A DNA stretch of 64,000 bases from Streptomyces monomycini (GCF_022271435.1 NZ_JAFIQY010000001.1:434001-498000); one strand, 5' to 3'; positions 34,562 to 43,315 are shown, counted from the stretch's first letter. Numbers and translations: made by a program. Notes: generated by a model from the letters alone, not told the origin.

Positions 34562-35059
34562 ATGGATTCCTCTCCCCCGGACGTGGACGCCCTGGTCGAG
34601 GTGACCGCCGAGGTCTTCGCGGTCAACGGCCGCCTGCTGCGCGAAGGGGACTGGCTCTCCGCCCACGCGGGACTGACCTCGGCGCGCTGGCAGGTGGCGG
34701 GGCTGCTGCTGGACGGGCCGTCGACGGTGGCCCGCCTGGCCCGGGAACGAGGGCTGCGGCGCCAGGCGGTCCAGCAGACCGTCGACCGCCTACGGGCCGA
34801 AGGTGTCGTGACGACCCGCCCCAACCCGCAGGACCAGCGCAGCCCGCTGGTCGAACTCACCCCGGGCGGACGGCAGGCTCTGGACGATCTGCGCCCCCTG
34901 GAGCAGCGCTGGCTGGAGCACCTGGCCGGCGGCATCCCGCCCGAGGACCTGCACGTCGCCCTCTCGGTGCTGCGCCGACTGCGGGAGAACCTGGACGCCC
35001 GGCCGGTGCTGGACGCCCGTTCGGCAGTGGAGCCCGGCGCGGAGCAGCGGCCCTCCTGA
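34562..35059 (+). CDS. MarR-family transcriptional regulator
   Basis: 165 residues from ATG 34562. The winged-helix core is clear: LTSARWQVAGLLLDGPSTVA, LARERGLRRQAVQQTVDRLR as recognition helix, then the wing VTTRPNPQDQRSPLVELTPG. The long first helix and C-terminal helix (EQRWLEHLAGGIPPEDL) form the dimer interface. It is divergent from the DHA2 pump and adjacent to the palindrome at 34463, so it is very likely the repressor of that pump. The amidase follows 114 bases downstream on the same strand with its own ribosome site. Confidence 0.87.
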   Translation: MDSSPPDVDALVEVTAEVFAVNGRLLREGDWLSAHAGLTSARWQVAGLLLDGPSTVARLARERGLRRQAVQQTVDRLRAEGVVTTRPNPQDQRSPLVELTPGGRQALDDLRPLEQRWLEHLAGGIPPEDLHVALSVLRRLRENLDARPVLDARSAVEPGAEQRPS

Positions 35060-35173
35060 CTCCGGGGGCGCTTCTCCGTCCTCCGGGCGCCTCGCTGTCC
35101 CGGCCGACGCCCCCGCACCAGCACTCACACCCCGTCAGCACCGAGCATCGAGCAACGCATCAGGAGCCCCCAC

Positions 35174-36748
35174 GTGATCCCCCGCCGCACCCTGCTCACC
35201 GCCTCCACCGGCATCACCACACCAGTTGCCGCGACCGCGCCTTCCTCCCCGCGGCCCCGGCCCGGCGGCGCGAAGGCCGATGCCGGAGCGCTCCATCTGG
35301 CGCCCGCCCGCGACCAGGTCGCCGCACTGTGCCGACGCGAGATCAGCAGCCGTGACCTCCTGGAGCAGTACCTCCGGCACATCGCGCAGGTCAACCCGCA
35401 CGTCAACGCCATCGTGACCCTCGACGCCGAGGCCGCACGCGCCGCCGCCGACCGGGCCGACCGGCACCTCGCCGAGACCGGCCGGCCCCTCGGGCCGCTG
35501 CACGGGCTCCCGATGACGGTCAAGGACGCCCTGGAGACGGAGGGCCTGCGCACGACCAGCGGCTCCCCCGACCTCTCCGGCCACATACCGGACCGGGACG
35601 CCGACGCCGTCGCCCTCCTGCGTGCCGCCGGCGCCGTCCTCGTCGGCAAGACGAACGCGCCGGTCATGTGCCAGGACATCCAGACGTCGAACCCCCTCTT
35701 CGGGAAGACGGACAACCCGTACGACGACACCAGGACCGCGGGCGGCTCCTCCGGTGGCGCGGCCGCCGCCGTCGCCACGGGTCTCACCAGTCTCGAAGTC
35801 GGCTCCGACCTCGCCGGTTCGCTGCGCCTGCCGGCCGCGTACTGCGGTGTCCACGCGCTGCGCCCCTCCCGCGGCACCGCGCCGGTCGTGCCCACCCGCG
35901 GCCACGTCCCCCGCCTGCCCGGCTGGGCCACCAGCAGCGACATGCTCACCCTCGGCCCGATGGCCCGTACGGCCGACGACCTCGACCTCCTCCTGGACGT
36001 ACTCGTCGCGCCCGCCCCCGCCGACCGGGACGGATGGACGATCACCCTCCCGGCCCCGGCCAAGAGCGGGCTGGCCCAGTACCGCGTCGGCGTCTGGCCG
36101 GACGACGCCTACTGCCGCGTCGACGCAGAGACCCGCGCGCTCCTCGATCAGGTCACCACGCTGCTGCGCTCCGTCGGCGCGAGCGTCGACGACACCGCCC
36201 GGCCCGTCGACTTCGCCGGGAGCAACACGCTGTTCGAGCGGCTCCTGTTCGCGACGGGCTCCGCCACCGCCACGGACAGCGCGTTCGCCGCCGACGTGGC
36301 GGCCGCGGAGAAGATCCCCGCCGACGACCCGGGCGGCCAGTTTCTGCGCTCCCGGACGATGCGGCACCGGGACTGGTGCGTCGCCGACGAGGCACGGCAG
36401 CAGCTGCGGGCCGCGTGGGCCGGTTACTTCGCCGACCATGACGTCCTGATCGCCCCGGCCGCACCGACGGCGGCCGTACCCGACCAGACCGGCACCCCAC
36501 CGCCGCAGCGGTTCATCACGGTGGACGGCGCGAAGCGCCCGTTCTTCGACCAGACGAGCTGGCTCAACCTGGCGAGCCTGGTGGGCCTGCCGTCCCTGGT
36601 CGTCCCGGCCGGCCGGACCGCCGACGGGCTGCCGCTGGCCGTCCAGCTCATCGGCCCCTACCTGGCGGACCGCACACTCGTCGCCATGGCACAGCAGCTC
36701 GCGGGGCACCTGCCCGGGCCCGGCCGGCCGCCGGCCCGGACGGCGTGA
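35174..36748 (+). CDS. Amidase-signature hydrolase
   Basis: 524 residues from GTG 35174, with AGGAG upstream. A short N-terminal export-like sequence (PRRTLLTASTGITTPVAATA) suggests Tat or Sec export. The amidase signature includes the catalytic Lys in PMTVKDALE, the cis-Ser in TAGGSSGGAAAAVATG, and the nucleophile Ser in EVGSDLAGSLRLPA (canonical GSDIGGSIR). The substrate could be an amide, carbamate or peptide amide. It lies downstream of the MarR gene and before the DUF3515-like gene, with no obvious operon link. Confidence 0.87.
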   Translation: MIPRRTLLTASTGITTPVAATAPSSPRPRPGGAKADAGALHLAPARDQVAALCRREISSRDLLEQYLRHIAQVNPHVNAIVTLDAEAARAAADRADRHLAETGRPLGPLHGLPMTVKDALETEGLRTTSGSPDLSGHIPDRDADAVALLRAAGAVLVGKTNAPVMCQDIQTSNPLFGKTDNPYDDTRTAGGSSGGAAAAVATGLTSLEVGSDLAGSLRLPAAYCGVHALRPSRGTAPVVPTRGHVPRLPGWATSSDMLTLGPMARTADDLDLLLDVLVAPAPADRDGWTITLPAPAKSGLAQYRVGVWPDDAYCRVDAETRALLDQVTTLLRSVGASVDDTARPVDFAGSNTLFERLLFATGSATATDSAFAADVAAAEKIPADDPGGQFLRSRTMRHRDWCVADEARQQLRAAWAGYFADHDVLIAPAAPTAAVPDQTGTPPPQRFITVDGAKRPFFDQTSWLNLASLVGLPSLVVPAGRTADGLPLAVQLIGPYLADRTLVAMAQQLAGHLPGPGRPPARTA

Positions 36749-36870
36749 GCAGGATCAGCGCTTCGGCCTTGCCGACCTGACCGGCCTTATGGGAATTTCA
36801 CCCCGAACAGCCATTAAGGTTGCCCGCCACGGCAAGAGTTCCCGTGTGACCGAAGAAGGCGTGGCGAGAA

Positions 36871-37353
36871 GTGGTTCCACCGTCGAAAAAGACCCTCGTC
36901 ACCGCCGGGGCCGTGGGCGGAACCGCCCTCGCCGCGGCGGGAGTTCTGGCCTTTTCGTTCCTCACCGCACCACCGGACATCGCGAGCGCGCCGAACGCGA
37001 GCCATCCCCTCTGCGGTGATCTCGCCCGGCATTACCCGCCCCAGCTCCTGGGAGAGGATCGAACCGAGGCGAAAGGGGCCGGAGTCGCGGTCTGGGGAGA
37101 TTCGACCGTCGTTCTCCGCTGCGGCATGAAATCCCCCGGGCCGACCACCGACCTGTGCCTCGACGTGAACGGGGTGGACTGGGTATTGCGGAGCACCGCA
37201 ACAGGTGGGAGCAGGAAGACCCTCATCACCTACGGACGCGATCCCGCCGTCGAAGTGACCGTGGCGGCGGAGGCGGCGACTTCGGCGGGGGACACGCTGG
37301 TCGACCTCGGTGACGCGGTGAAGGCGATCCCGCAGACATCCAAGTGCGTTTAG
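36871..37353 (+). CDS. DUF3515-like exported protein
   Basis: 160 residues from GTG 36871. One N-terminal membrane segment or signal (LVTAGAVGGTALAAAGVLAF) is followed by an extracytoplasmic domain. This has three conserved cysteines: HPLCGDLARHYPPQLLG, VVLRCGMKSPGPTTDLCLDV, and a final Cys at SKCV. The pattern P-x-C...L-P..L, then VWGD...VLRCG.. is typical of DUF3515, a small actinobacterial family of unknown function. The IS remnant begins 27 bases after its stop. Confidence in the start is moderate (GGCGAGAA upstream). Confidence 0.75.
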   Translation: MVPPSKKTLVTAGAVGGTALAAAGVLAFSFLTAPPDIASAPNASHPLCGDLARHYPPQLLGEDRTEAKGAGVAVWGDSTVVLRCGMKSPGPTTDLCLDVNGVDWVLRSTATGGSRKTLITYGRDPAVEVTVAAEAATSAGDTLVDLGDAVKAIPQTSKCV

Positions 37354-37379
37354 ACGTCGTGTCATTTGGCGTGCTGAGT

Positions 37380-37936
37380 AGTGTTCGGGCGTGACGATCA
37401 TGGAGCGTCTGGTCCCGGACGGTTTGCGGGAGTTGTTCCACCGGGTGGTGCCGGTGGCGCCGGTGCGTCCGCAAGGCGGCGGACGACGGCGCCACGGCGA
37501 CCGGGAGGTACTTGCCGCCGTCCTGTTCGTGGCTACCTCCGGCTGTACCTGGCGGCAGACCCCCGAGGCGTTCGGTCCGTCGTGGTCGACGGTGTGCCGA
37601 CGCTCCACGGAGTGGAGTCAGGCCCGGGTGCCCGGGTGCACGAGTGTGGGCCAAGCTCCACGCGGACGAGGCCTACGACAACCGCCACCTGCGACAGTGG
37701 CTCCGTTCCCTGCACATCACACTCCGCATCTCCGGTAAAGGCATCGAGTCCTCCCAGCAGCTCGGGCGCCACCGCTGGACGATCGAACGAACGATGTCCT
37801 GGCTTGCAGGATGCCGCCGTCTGCACCGTCGCTACGAGCGCAAGGCCGACCACTTCCTCACCTTCGCCGGCATCGCAGCCGCCCTCATCCGCTACCGGCG
37901 ACTCGCCAGGTAGCAAACCGGGACGCCACGAACACT
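37380..37936 (+). mobile_element. IS5-family element remnant with internal deletion
   Basis: Left end AGTGTTCGGGCGT (37380-37392) and right end ACGCCACGAACACT (37923-37936) form imperfect terminal inverted repeats. Between them is a transposase (37391-37913) lacking its middle. The element is 557 bases, against roughly 850-900 expected for the group. The right end runs directly into the TetR operator at 37933. Confidence 0.7.
37391..37913 (+). pseudogene. IS5-type transposase, frameshifted and internally deleted
   Basis: The first part (MERLVPDGLRELFHRVVPVA, then REVLAAVLFVATSGCTWRQT) is the N-terminal domain of Streptomyces IS5/IS112-like transposases. The second, in another frame, is the C-terminal catalytic part: WAKLHADEAYDNRHLRQWL, GIESSQQLGRHRWTIERTMS, WLAGCRRLHRRYERKADHFL. 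Roughly 100 residues between the EWS-x-ARV and WAKLH motifs are missing, removing much of the DDE core. In intact relatives an AKLH phrase occurs twice, so the deletion may have joined these repeats. It cannot encode an active transposase. Confidence 0.8.
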
Positions 37937-37999
37937 TGCCTAAAAGCTTTAGGCAAGTGCATACTCGATTAGGCAAACGCTCGATCGCTTTAGCCAAAT
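37933..37999. promoter_or_regulatory. TetR operator cluster
   Basis: CACTTGCCTAAA-AGC-TTTAGGCAAGTG (37933-37959) is a perfect 12-base inverted repeat. Two further half-site-like words follow: TTAGGCAAA at about 37969 and TTAGCCAAA near 37991, just before the TetR ATG at 38012. This suggests a primary site plus weaker sites for autoregulation. Confidence 0.75.
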
Positions 38000-38011
38000 G
38001 GAAGGAAGGCC

Positions 38012-38593
38012 ATGGCGCCACGCGTAGGGCTCACCCCGGAGCGACTGACCCGGGCGGGGGCGGAGCTGGCCGACGAGGCCGGCTTCGAGGAGGTGACCGT
38101 CTCGGCGCTCGCCAGGCGGTTCGGCGTCCAGGTCGCGAGCCTGTACTCGCACGTGAAGAACTCGCACGACCTCAAGACCCGGATCGCCCTGCTCGCCCTG
38201 GAAGAACTCGCCGACCGGGGCGCCGCCGCGCTGGCCGGGCGGGCGGGCAAGGACGCCCTGGCCGCGCTGGCCAACGTCTACCGTGACTACGCACGCGAGC
38301 ACCCCGGCCGGTACGCGGCGGCGCAGCTGAGGCTCGACCCGGCGGCGGCCGCCGCCAGCGCCGGTGTCCGGCACTCCCAGATGACGCGGGCGATCCTGCG
38401 CGGATACGACCTGACGGAACCCGACCAGACACACGCGGTCCGGCTGCTGGGCAGCGTCTTCCACGGCTATGTCAGCCTGGAGCTGGGAGGCGGGTTCAGC
38501 CACAGCGCCCCCGACTCGGACGAGACCTGGACCCGGGTCCTGGACGCCCTCGACGCCCTGCTGCGGAACTGGCCCGCGCCACGGCTGCCCTGA
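38012..38593 (+). CDS. TetR-family regulator (WHG C-terminal domain)
   Basis: 193 residues from ATG 38012 with GGAAGG upstream. The N-terminal TetR helix-turn-helix (LTPERLTRAGAELADEAGFE, VTVSALARRFGVQVASLYSHVKN) is followed by a WHG-type ligand domain ending LGSVFHGYVSLELGGGFSHS. A multi-part palindromic operator lies immediately upstream, so it is autoregulated. It may also control the SGNH esterase that follows after 103 bases on the same strand. The ligand is unknown. Its promoter lies against the IS remnant. Confidence 0.87.
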   Translation: MAPRVGLTPERLTRAGAELADEAGFEEVTVSALARRFGVQVASLYSHVKNSHDLKTRIALLALEELADRGAAALAGRAGKDALAALANVYRDYAREHPGRYAAAQLRLDPAAAAASAGVRHSQMTRAILRGYDLTEPDQTHAVRLLGSVFHGYVSLELGGGFSHSAPDSDETWTRVLDALDALLRNWPAPRLP

Positions 38594-38696
38594 CGAAACA
38601 CGACGCGACGCGACGCGAGCCACGGACACACGGGCCGTACGGACCTCCCGCGTCACTCGCCGACCCCCCGAAAACTTCGATCAACAGGTTGAGGCC

Positions 38697-39887
38697 ATGC
38701 ACACCGACGACAACTGGACCAGCACCCCCATCACCGCGGGCCTCCTCCGCGGCGCCCTGGACGTGGAGCACACCGAGCAGGGCGTGCTGCCGCACCGGCT
38801 GCCCGCCTGGGCCCGCGCGCAGAACAACGACGGGCAACTGGCCATGGCCGAGTCCCAGCCCTCCGGCGTACGGCTGGCCTTCCGCACCCGGGCCACCGCC
38901 CTCGAACTGGACACCCGGCCCACCAAGCGGGTCTACACGGGCGTCCCGCCCCGTCCGGACGGCGTGTACGAACTGCTCGTCGACGGTCGCCCGGCCGGGC
39001 ACGCGACGGTGGCGGGCGGCGACACGCTGACCATCGACATGTCCGCCGGGACCTTCGAACACCGGCCGGGCCCGGCCGGCACCCTGCGCTTCGACGGTCT
39101 GTCCGGCGAACCCAAGGACATCGAGATCTGGCTGCCGCACAACGAGACGACCGAACTCCTCACCCTGCGCACCGACGCCCCCGTCGAGCCCGCGCCGGAC
39201 CGGGGCCGCAAGGTGTGGCTGCACCACGGCAGTTCGATCAGCCACGGTTCCGACGCCGCCGGACCGACCACGACCTGGCCCGCGCTGGCCGCCTCCCTGG
39301 GCGGCGTGGAGCTCGTCAACCTGGGGCTGGCCGGTGCCGCGCTGCTCGACCCGTTCACCGCGCGTACGCTGCGGGACACCCCCGCCGACCTGATCAGCGT
39401 CAAGATCGGCATCAACGTGGTCAACGCCGACCTGATGCGGCTGCGCGCCTTCGGACCCGCCGTTCACGGGTTCCTCGACACCATCCGCGAGGGCCACCCG
39501 ACCACCCCGCTGCTGGTCGTCTCCCCCATCCTGTGCCCGATCCACGAGGACACCCCGGGGCCCAGCGCCCCGGACTTCTCCTCGATGAGCACCGGACAGC
39601 TGCGCTTCCGGGCCACCGGCGACCCGGCGGAACGCGCGGCCGGGAAGCTGACCCTGAACGTCATCCGGGAGGAACTGGCCCGGATCGTGGCGCAGCGCGC
39701 GGCCGAGGACCCGCACCTGCACCACCTCGACGGCCGTGAGCTGTACGGCGAGGCGGACTTCGCCGAGCTGCCGCTGCCCGACGACCTGCACCCGGACGCC
39801 GCCGCCCACCGCCGGATCGGCGAACGCTTCGCCAAGCTGGCCTTCACCGATGGCGGCGCCTTCGCGGACGGGAACGGCGGCGCCTGA
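38697..39887 (+). CDS. SGNH/GDSL-type esterase
   Basis: 396 residues from ATG 38697. An N-terminal beta-rich domain (about 30-160, LELDTRPTKRVYTGVPPRPD) precedes an SGNH hydrolase domain. Block I is WLHHGSSISHG with the nucleophile Ser, block II Gly is in NLGLAGAALLD, block III Asn is in KIGINVVNAD, and block V DDLHPDAAAH has the Asp and His. It has no signal peptide. It resembles two-domain carbohydrate-esterase-like SGNH enzymes; the substrate is unknown. It is probably under the TetR gene upstream. Its stop is 8 bases from that of the convergent TetX-like gene. Confidence 0.85.
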   Translation: MHTDDNWTSTPITAGLLRGALDVEHTEQGVLPHRLPAWARAQNNDGQLAMAESQPSGVRLAFRTRATALELDTRPTKRVYTGVPPRPDGVYELLVDGRPAGHATVAGGDTLTIDMSAGTFEHRPGPAGTLRFDGLSGEPKDIEIWLPHNETTELLTLRTDAPVEPAPDRGRKVWLHHGSSISHGSDAAGPTTTWPALAASLGGVELVNLGLAGAALLDPFTARTLRDTPADLISVKIGINVVNADLMRLRAFGPAVHGFLDTIREGHPTTPLLVVSPILCPIHEDTPGPSAPDFSSMSTGQLRFRATGDPAERAAGKLTLNVIREELARIVAQRAAEDPHLHHLDGRELYGEADFAELPLPDDLHPDAAAHRRIGERFAKLAFTDGGAFADGNGGA

Positions 39888-39895
39888 CGCCGGAC

Positions 39896-41038
39896 CTACT
39901 GCCCGTGGGCGGCGAACAGGTCGAGCAGGCGCTCCAGGCCCCGGTCGCCGAACATCATCTCCAGGTTGGCGGCGGACTCCGCGGCCGACTCCTCGCTGCG
40001 GGGGAACAGCGCCTCCTCGTAGGCGGCGAGGGCGGCTTCGGTGTCGCCGGGGTGAGCGGCGACCGCCCGGCCGAGTTCGGCACCGTCGAACATGGCGAGG
40101 TTGGCGCCCTCACCGGCGAACGGGGACATGAGGTGGGCGGCGTCGCCGAGCAGGGTGACGCCGGGCACGCGGCCCCAGCGGTGGCCGACGGGCAGGGCGT
40201 GGATGTGCCGCGGGACGAGCACGCCGTCGGCGTCGGCGATCAGCGCCCGCAGGCCGTCGTCCCAGCCCTCGAAGTGGGCGAGCACGGCCTTCTTGGCGGT
40301 GCCGGAAGTGAAATCGACGGTGCCGAGCCAGTCCGGGCCGGTCTTGAGCGCCGTGTAGATGTGCACGCTGCCGTCGGATTCGCGGTGGGCGAGGATGCCC
40401 TTCCCGTCCCCGAGGCAGAAGAAGGAGCCGCCGCCGATGAGAGCGGCGCTCTCCGGGTGGCGGGCGTCGGCGTCCAGCAGGTCCGACTCGACGAAGGAGA
40501 TCCCGGTGTAGGCGGGAGTGGCCTGCGAGACCAACGGCCGGATCTTCGACCAGGCGCCGTCGCCGCCGACGAGGAGGTCGGTGGTGAAGGCGGTGCCGTC
40601 GGCGAGGATCACCTCGTGGCGGCCGCCGTCCAGCGGGCGCGCGCCGGTGACCTTGCTCCCCCAGCGTACGGTGCCCTCGGGCAGGGAGTCCAGCAACAGG
40701 TCGCGCAGCTGTCCGCGGTCCACCTCGGGGCGGATGCCGTCGCCCGCGTCCCCCTCCTCCCAGCGGACGGTGCCCTGGGGATCGACGACGCGCGTGGCCT
40801 CGCCTCCCGGGTGGACGAGGACACGGAAACGATCGTGCAGGCCGGCGGCGTGCAGGGCCGCCTGGCCGGTGTCGTCGTGGATGTCGAGCATCCCGCCCTG
40901 TGTACGGGCGTGCCGGCCGGCTTCCAGTTCGTAGATCGCCGCGTCGATGCCGTGTACGTGCAGGACGCGGGCGAGCGTCAGGCCGCCGAGGCCCGCTCCG
41001 ACGATCGCGACGGGGTGGTGGGCGGGGGTGCCGGTCAT
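39896..41038 (-). CDS. TetX-like FAD-dependent monooxygenase
   Basis: 380 residues from ATG 41038 with GGAGAG upstream. The FAD-binding GAGLGG motif is at about 14-19, DG-type motif LLVGGDGAWSKIRP near 160, and GDAAHLMSPFAGEGANLAMF near 290. Length and text, especially MSPFAGEGANLAM, are very close to TetX-type tetracycline-inactivating and related aromatic hydroxylases. Antibiotic inactivation is possible but not shown. A TetR gene lies upstream on the same strand (gap 122 bases); the pair may be an inducible resistance or catabolic unit. Confidence 0.85.
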   Translation of the reverse strand: MTGTPAHHPVAIVGAGLGGLTLARVLHVHGIDAAIYELEAGRHARTQGGMLDIHDDTGQAALHAAGLHDRFRVLVHPGGEATRVVDPQGTVRWEEGDAGDGIRPEVDRGQLRDLLLDSLPEGTVRWGSKVTGARPLDGGRHEVILADGTAFTTDLLVGGDGAWSKIRPLVSQATPAYTGISFVESDLLDADARHPESAALIGGGSFFCLGDGKGILAHRESDGSVHIYTALKTGPDWLGTVDFTSGTAKKAVLAHFEGWDDGLRALIADADGVLVPRHIHALPVGHRWGRVPGVTLLGDAAHLMSPFAGEGANLAMFDGAELGRAVAAHPGDTEAALAAYEEALFPRSEESAAESAANLEMMFGDRGLERLLDLFAAHGQ

Positions 41039-41160
41039 GGTGGTCTCTCCGTTCCGTGGCGACGCGGCCGGTGCGGCGGCGTACGCGAGGCGGGTCTGCG
41101 CTCGGGCAGGCGGGGCGGGCTGCGCTCGGGGGAGGCGGATCAGTGCTCGGGCGAGGCGGC

Positions 41161-41874
41161 TCAGTACTGGCGGGGAGTGGTCTCCGTGCCGTTGATGACG
41201 GCGCGGAAGATCCAGGCGAGCCGCTGTTCGGGGCTGCCCGAGAACAGGTCGTCACCGATGGCGGCGATCCGCGGGTGGGTGGCGGAAGCGGCCTGCCGCA
41301 GCACGCGCACAAGCGCCTCGTGCTCGTCCTCGGCGGCAGCGGCACGGTCGCGGGTGGACTGTTCGGCGGCAGTGGCCGTGGCCACCTGGAGCAGGACGTC
41401 CACACCCCAGGCGGCTTGCGCGTCAGGGACCCCGCCCTCGTGCAGCAGGGCGAGGATCGACTCGACCAGGGCCAGGTAGTTCGGCCCGCAAGGGCGGGCC
41501 ACCAGCGCGGAGTGCGCCAGGCCGGGGTACCGGAAGAGGGTGTGCGTGCAGGAGCCGAGGAGGGTCACCAGCCGTTCACGCCAGTCACCGGGCGCACGGA
41601 CCGGAGAAAGATCGACCTCGCCGAGGAGGTTTTCCAGGATCGCGGCGTGCAGCTCGGCCGTGTTGGCCACGTACACGTACAGCGAGGCAGGGCCGGTGTC
41701 GAGCTGCTGGGCCAGGCGGCGCATCGTCACCCGTTGCAGCCCTTCGGACCGCATCAGGGCGACGGCGGTCTCGACGATGCCCTCGTGGGTGAGGGCGGGT
41801 TTGGCGGGGCGCTCGCGGCGGCTGCGGGGGACAGGGGCGCGTGCCGGGATCTGCTCAGGGGGGCGCGGGATCAC
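41161..41874 (-). CDS. TetR-family regulator
   Basis: 237 residues from GTG 41874. The helix-turn-helix is LTHEGIVETAVALMRSEGLQ followed by VTMRRLAQQLDTGPASLYVYVANT. The C-terminal ligand domain (about 90-225) is of the TetR_C type, including FRYPGLAHSALVARPCGPNY. Two perfect-type palindromes lie directly upstream (41887-41915), so it represses its own promoter. It precedes the TetX-like gene by 122 bases and may be cotranscribed with it. The name TetR does not imply tetracycline recognition. The start is chosen over an open upstream extension that runs across the operator. Confidence 0.85.
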   Translation of the reverse strand: MIPRPPEQIPARAPVPRSRRERPAKPALTHEGIVETAVALMRSEGLQRVTMRRLAQQLDTGPASLYVYVANTAELHAAILENLLGEVDLSPVRAPGDWRERLVTLLGSCTHTLFRYPGLAHSALVARPCGPNYLALVESILALLHEGGVPDAQAAWGVDVLLQVATATAAEQSTRDRAAAAEDEHEALVRVLRQAASATHPRIAAIGDDLFSGSPEQRLAWIFRAVINGTETTPRQY

Positions 41875-41886
41875 CTCACCACCGTA

Positions 41887-41915
41887 ACGAACATGTTCGT
41901 CACGAACAAGTTCGT
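41887..41915. promoter_or_regulatory. Double palindromic TetR operator
   Basis: ACGAACATGTTCGT (41887-41900) and ACGAACAAGTTCGT (41902-41915) are two 14-base palindromes on a 15-base spacing, just before the TetR start at 41874. The first is perfect; the second has a mismatch at its centre. The layout suggests two dimers bound side by side. Confidence 0.8.
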
Positions 41916-41987
41916 TGCGGTGGTGACGCGTCACCGTGGAACCGGGAGTCACGGCGCGGCCGGCACTCCTCCGCCCGGGCCGGACGC

Positions 41988-42764
41988 TCAGAGAGCGCCC
42001 AGGAAGCCGCCGACGATCTCGTTGAACTCGTCCGGGCGCTCCATGTTGGGATAGTGGGCCGCCCCGTCGACGGAGACCGCACGGCCGTTCTTGACGGTGC
42101 CGACGAGGCGCTCGGCCATGCCGATGTTGTCGGGCGAGTCGAGGCCGCCGTTGACGGCGAGCACGGGGACCTCGATACCGGCGGCCCGCTCCCACGTGTC
42201 GCGGACCGGGAGGATCGGGCTGGACTCGCCGCTGCTGTGCTTGGCGAGGGTGCCCTTGTTCATGTCGCGGAGCTCGTCCACGATCTTGGGGTCCACACCG
42301 TCGGGCCCGCGATGCGGACCCGCGGCGAGAAGGATGAACGCCTCCACGGACGCGTCCAGGTCGCCCGAAGCCATCGCCGCGTGCCAGGCACCCATGGTCC
42401 GGGTGGTCCAGGGGTCGGAGTAGTACGGCTCACTGGTGCCGGCGCCGCTGACGACCAGACCGCTGACCAGCTCCGGATACTCCAGCGCGACATCGACGGC
42501 GGTGGCCGCCCCCATGGAGAGGCCCACCAGGATCACCGGACCGGTGCCCAGGTGGCGCAGCAGCCCGGCGACGTCGTCGGCGGGCCGGAACGGCCCGGTC
42601 GCGTTGGCGGAGCGGCCGTGGCCGCGGGCGTCCGGGGCGATGACGCGGTATTTCGCGGCGAAGGCGGGGACCTGACGGTCCCACATGCGGTGATCGAGGA
42701 AGCCGCCGTGGAGCAGGACGAGCGGGCGGCCACTGCCGGTGTCGAGCCAGAACAGGTCATCCAT
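41988..42764 (-). CDS. Alpha/beta hydrolase
   Basis: 258 residues from ATG 42764. The oxyanion motif is LVLLHGGFLDH, the nucleophile elbow is GLSMGAATAV (Ser about 88), an acid lies in NGGLDSPDN, and the catalytic His in DGAAHYPNMERPDEF. It is a typical small esterase/lactonase/C-C hydrolase-type fold; the substrate is unknown. No ribosome site precedes this ATG. An in-frame ATG at 42812 lies within the operator palindrome, so the start is uncertain and translation may be leaderless. The MarR gene lies 77 bases upstream on the same strand. Confidence 0.83.
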   Translation of the reverse strand: MDDLFWLDTGSGRPLVLLHGGFLDHRMWDRQVPAFAAKYRVIAPDARGHGRSANATGPFRPADDVAGLLRHLGTGPVILVGLSMGAATAVDVALEYPELVSGLVVSGAGTSEPYYSDPWTTRTMGAWHAAMASGDLDASVEAFILLAAGPHRGPDGVDPKIVDELRDMNKGTLAKHSSGESSPILPVRDTWERAAGIEVPVLAVNGGLDSPDNIGMAERLVGTVKNGRAVSVDGAAHYPNMERPDEFNEIVGGFLGAL

Positions 42765-42795
42765 GACAACCAAGGTGGCATAGACCTGCCCACAC

Positions 42796-42810
42796 GACAA
42801 CCGGGTTGTC
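42796..42810. promoter_or_regulatory. Palindromic operator between MarR and hydrolase genes
   Basis: GACAACC-G-GGTTGTC is a perfect 7-base inverted repeat in the 77-base gap. A related half-site (GGTTGCC) occurs upstream of the MarR gene near 43335. Both could bind the MarR protein. Confidence 0.65.
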
Positions 42811-42841
42811 ATATCGCCCGGTGGGCAGCGGGACGGCCGCC

Positions 42842-43315
42842 TCAGTTCACGTCCACGTCGTCCAGGGAGTGCAGGAGGCGGGAGAGGACCCGGACGCAGG
42901 CGGTGATCTCGTCATCCGTGAGGTCGGCGCCGGCCTGGCGCAGCGCCGTCCGTTCACGGTCGATCACGGCGGTGATGGCGGCCCTGCCCTTGTCGGTGAG
43001 GGCGATGAGCGAGGACTTCTTGTGTGCCGGGTTGGGGTGGAACTCGACCAGCCCGAACCCCGCGGCGTCATGGGTCATCCGCTGCACGAACTGACGGCTC
43101 AACGCCTGGGCCCGGCCCATCTGCGGCACGGTCATGGGCCCGTGTTCGCGGAGCATGTTGAGGACCGCCCGCACCCCCACCGACAGCCCTTCGAGGGGCG
43201 CGTCCTGCTCCACCTTGCGCTGGGCACGCCGGTACAGCGGCCCCACCAGGTTGAAGATCTCCACGAACCGGTCGCCCGGATCCTCGGTCGCCTGCGTGCC
43301 GTTCTCCTCGCTCAC
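42842..43315 (-). CDS. MarR-family transcriptional regulator
   Basis: 157 residues from GTG 43315, with GGGGGA upstream. The winged-helix core (VRAVLNMLREHGPMTVPQMG, RAQALSRQFVQRMTHDAAGF, wing HPNPAHKKSSLIALTDKG) is flanked by dimerisation helices, including EIFNLVGPLYRRAQRKVEQD at the start. It is followed by the alpha/beta hydrolase with a palindrome between them, so it probably regulates the hydrolase and itself. It is divergent from the APH(3'') gene 78 bases away and might also influence that promoter. Confidence 0.86.
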   Translation of the reverse strand: MSEENGTQATEDPGDRFVEIFNLVGPLYRRAQRKVEQDAPLEGLSVGVRAVLNMLREHGPMTVPQMGRAQALSRQFVQRMTHDAAGFGLVEFHPNPAHKKSSLIALTDKGRAAITAVIDRERTALRQAGADLTDDEITACVRVLSRLLHSLDDVDVN

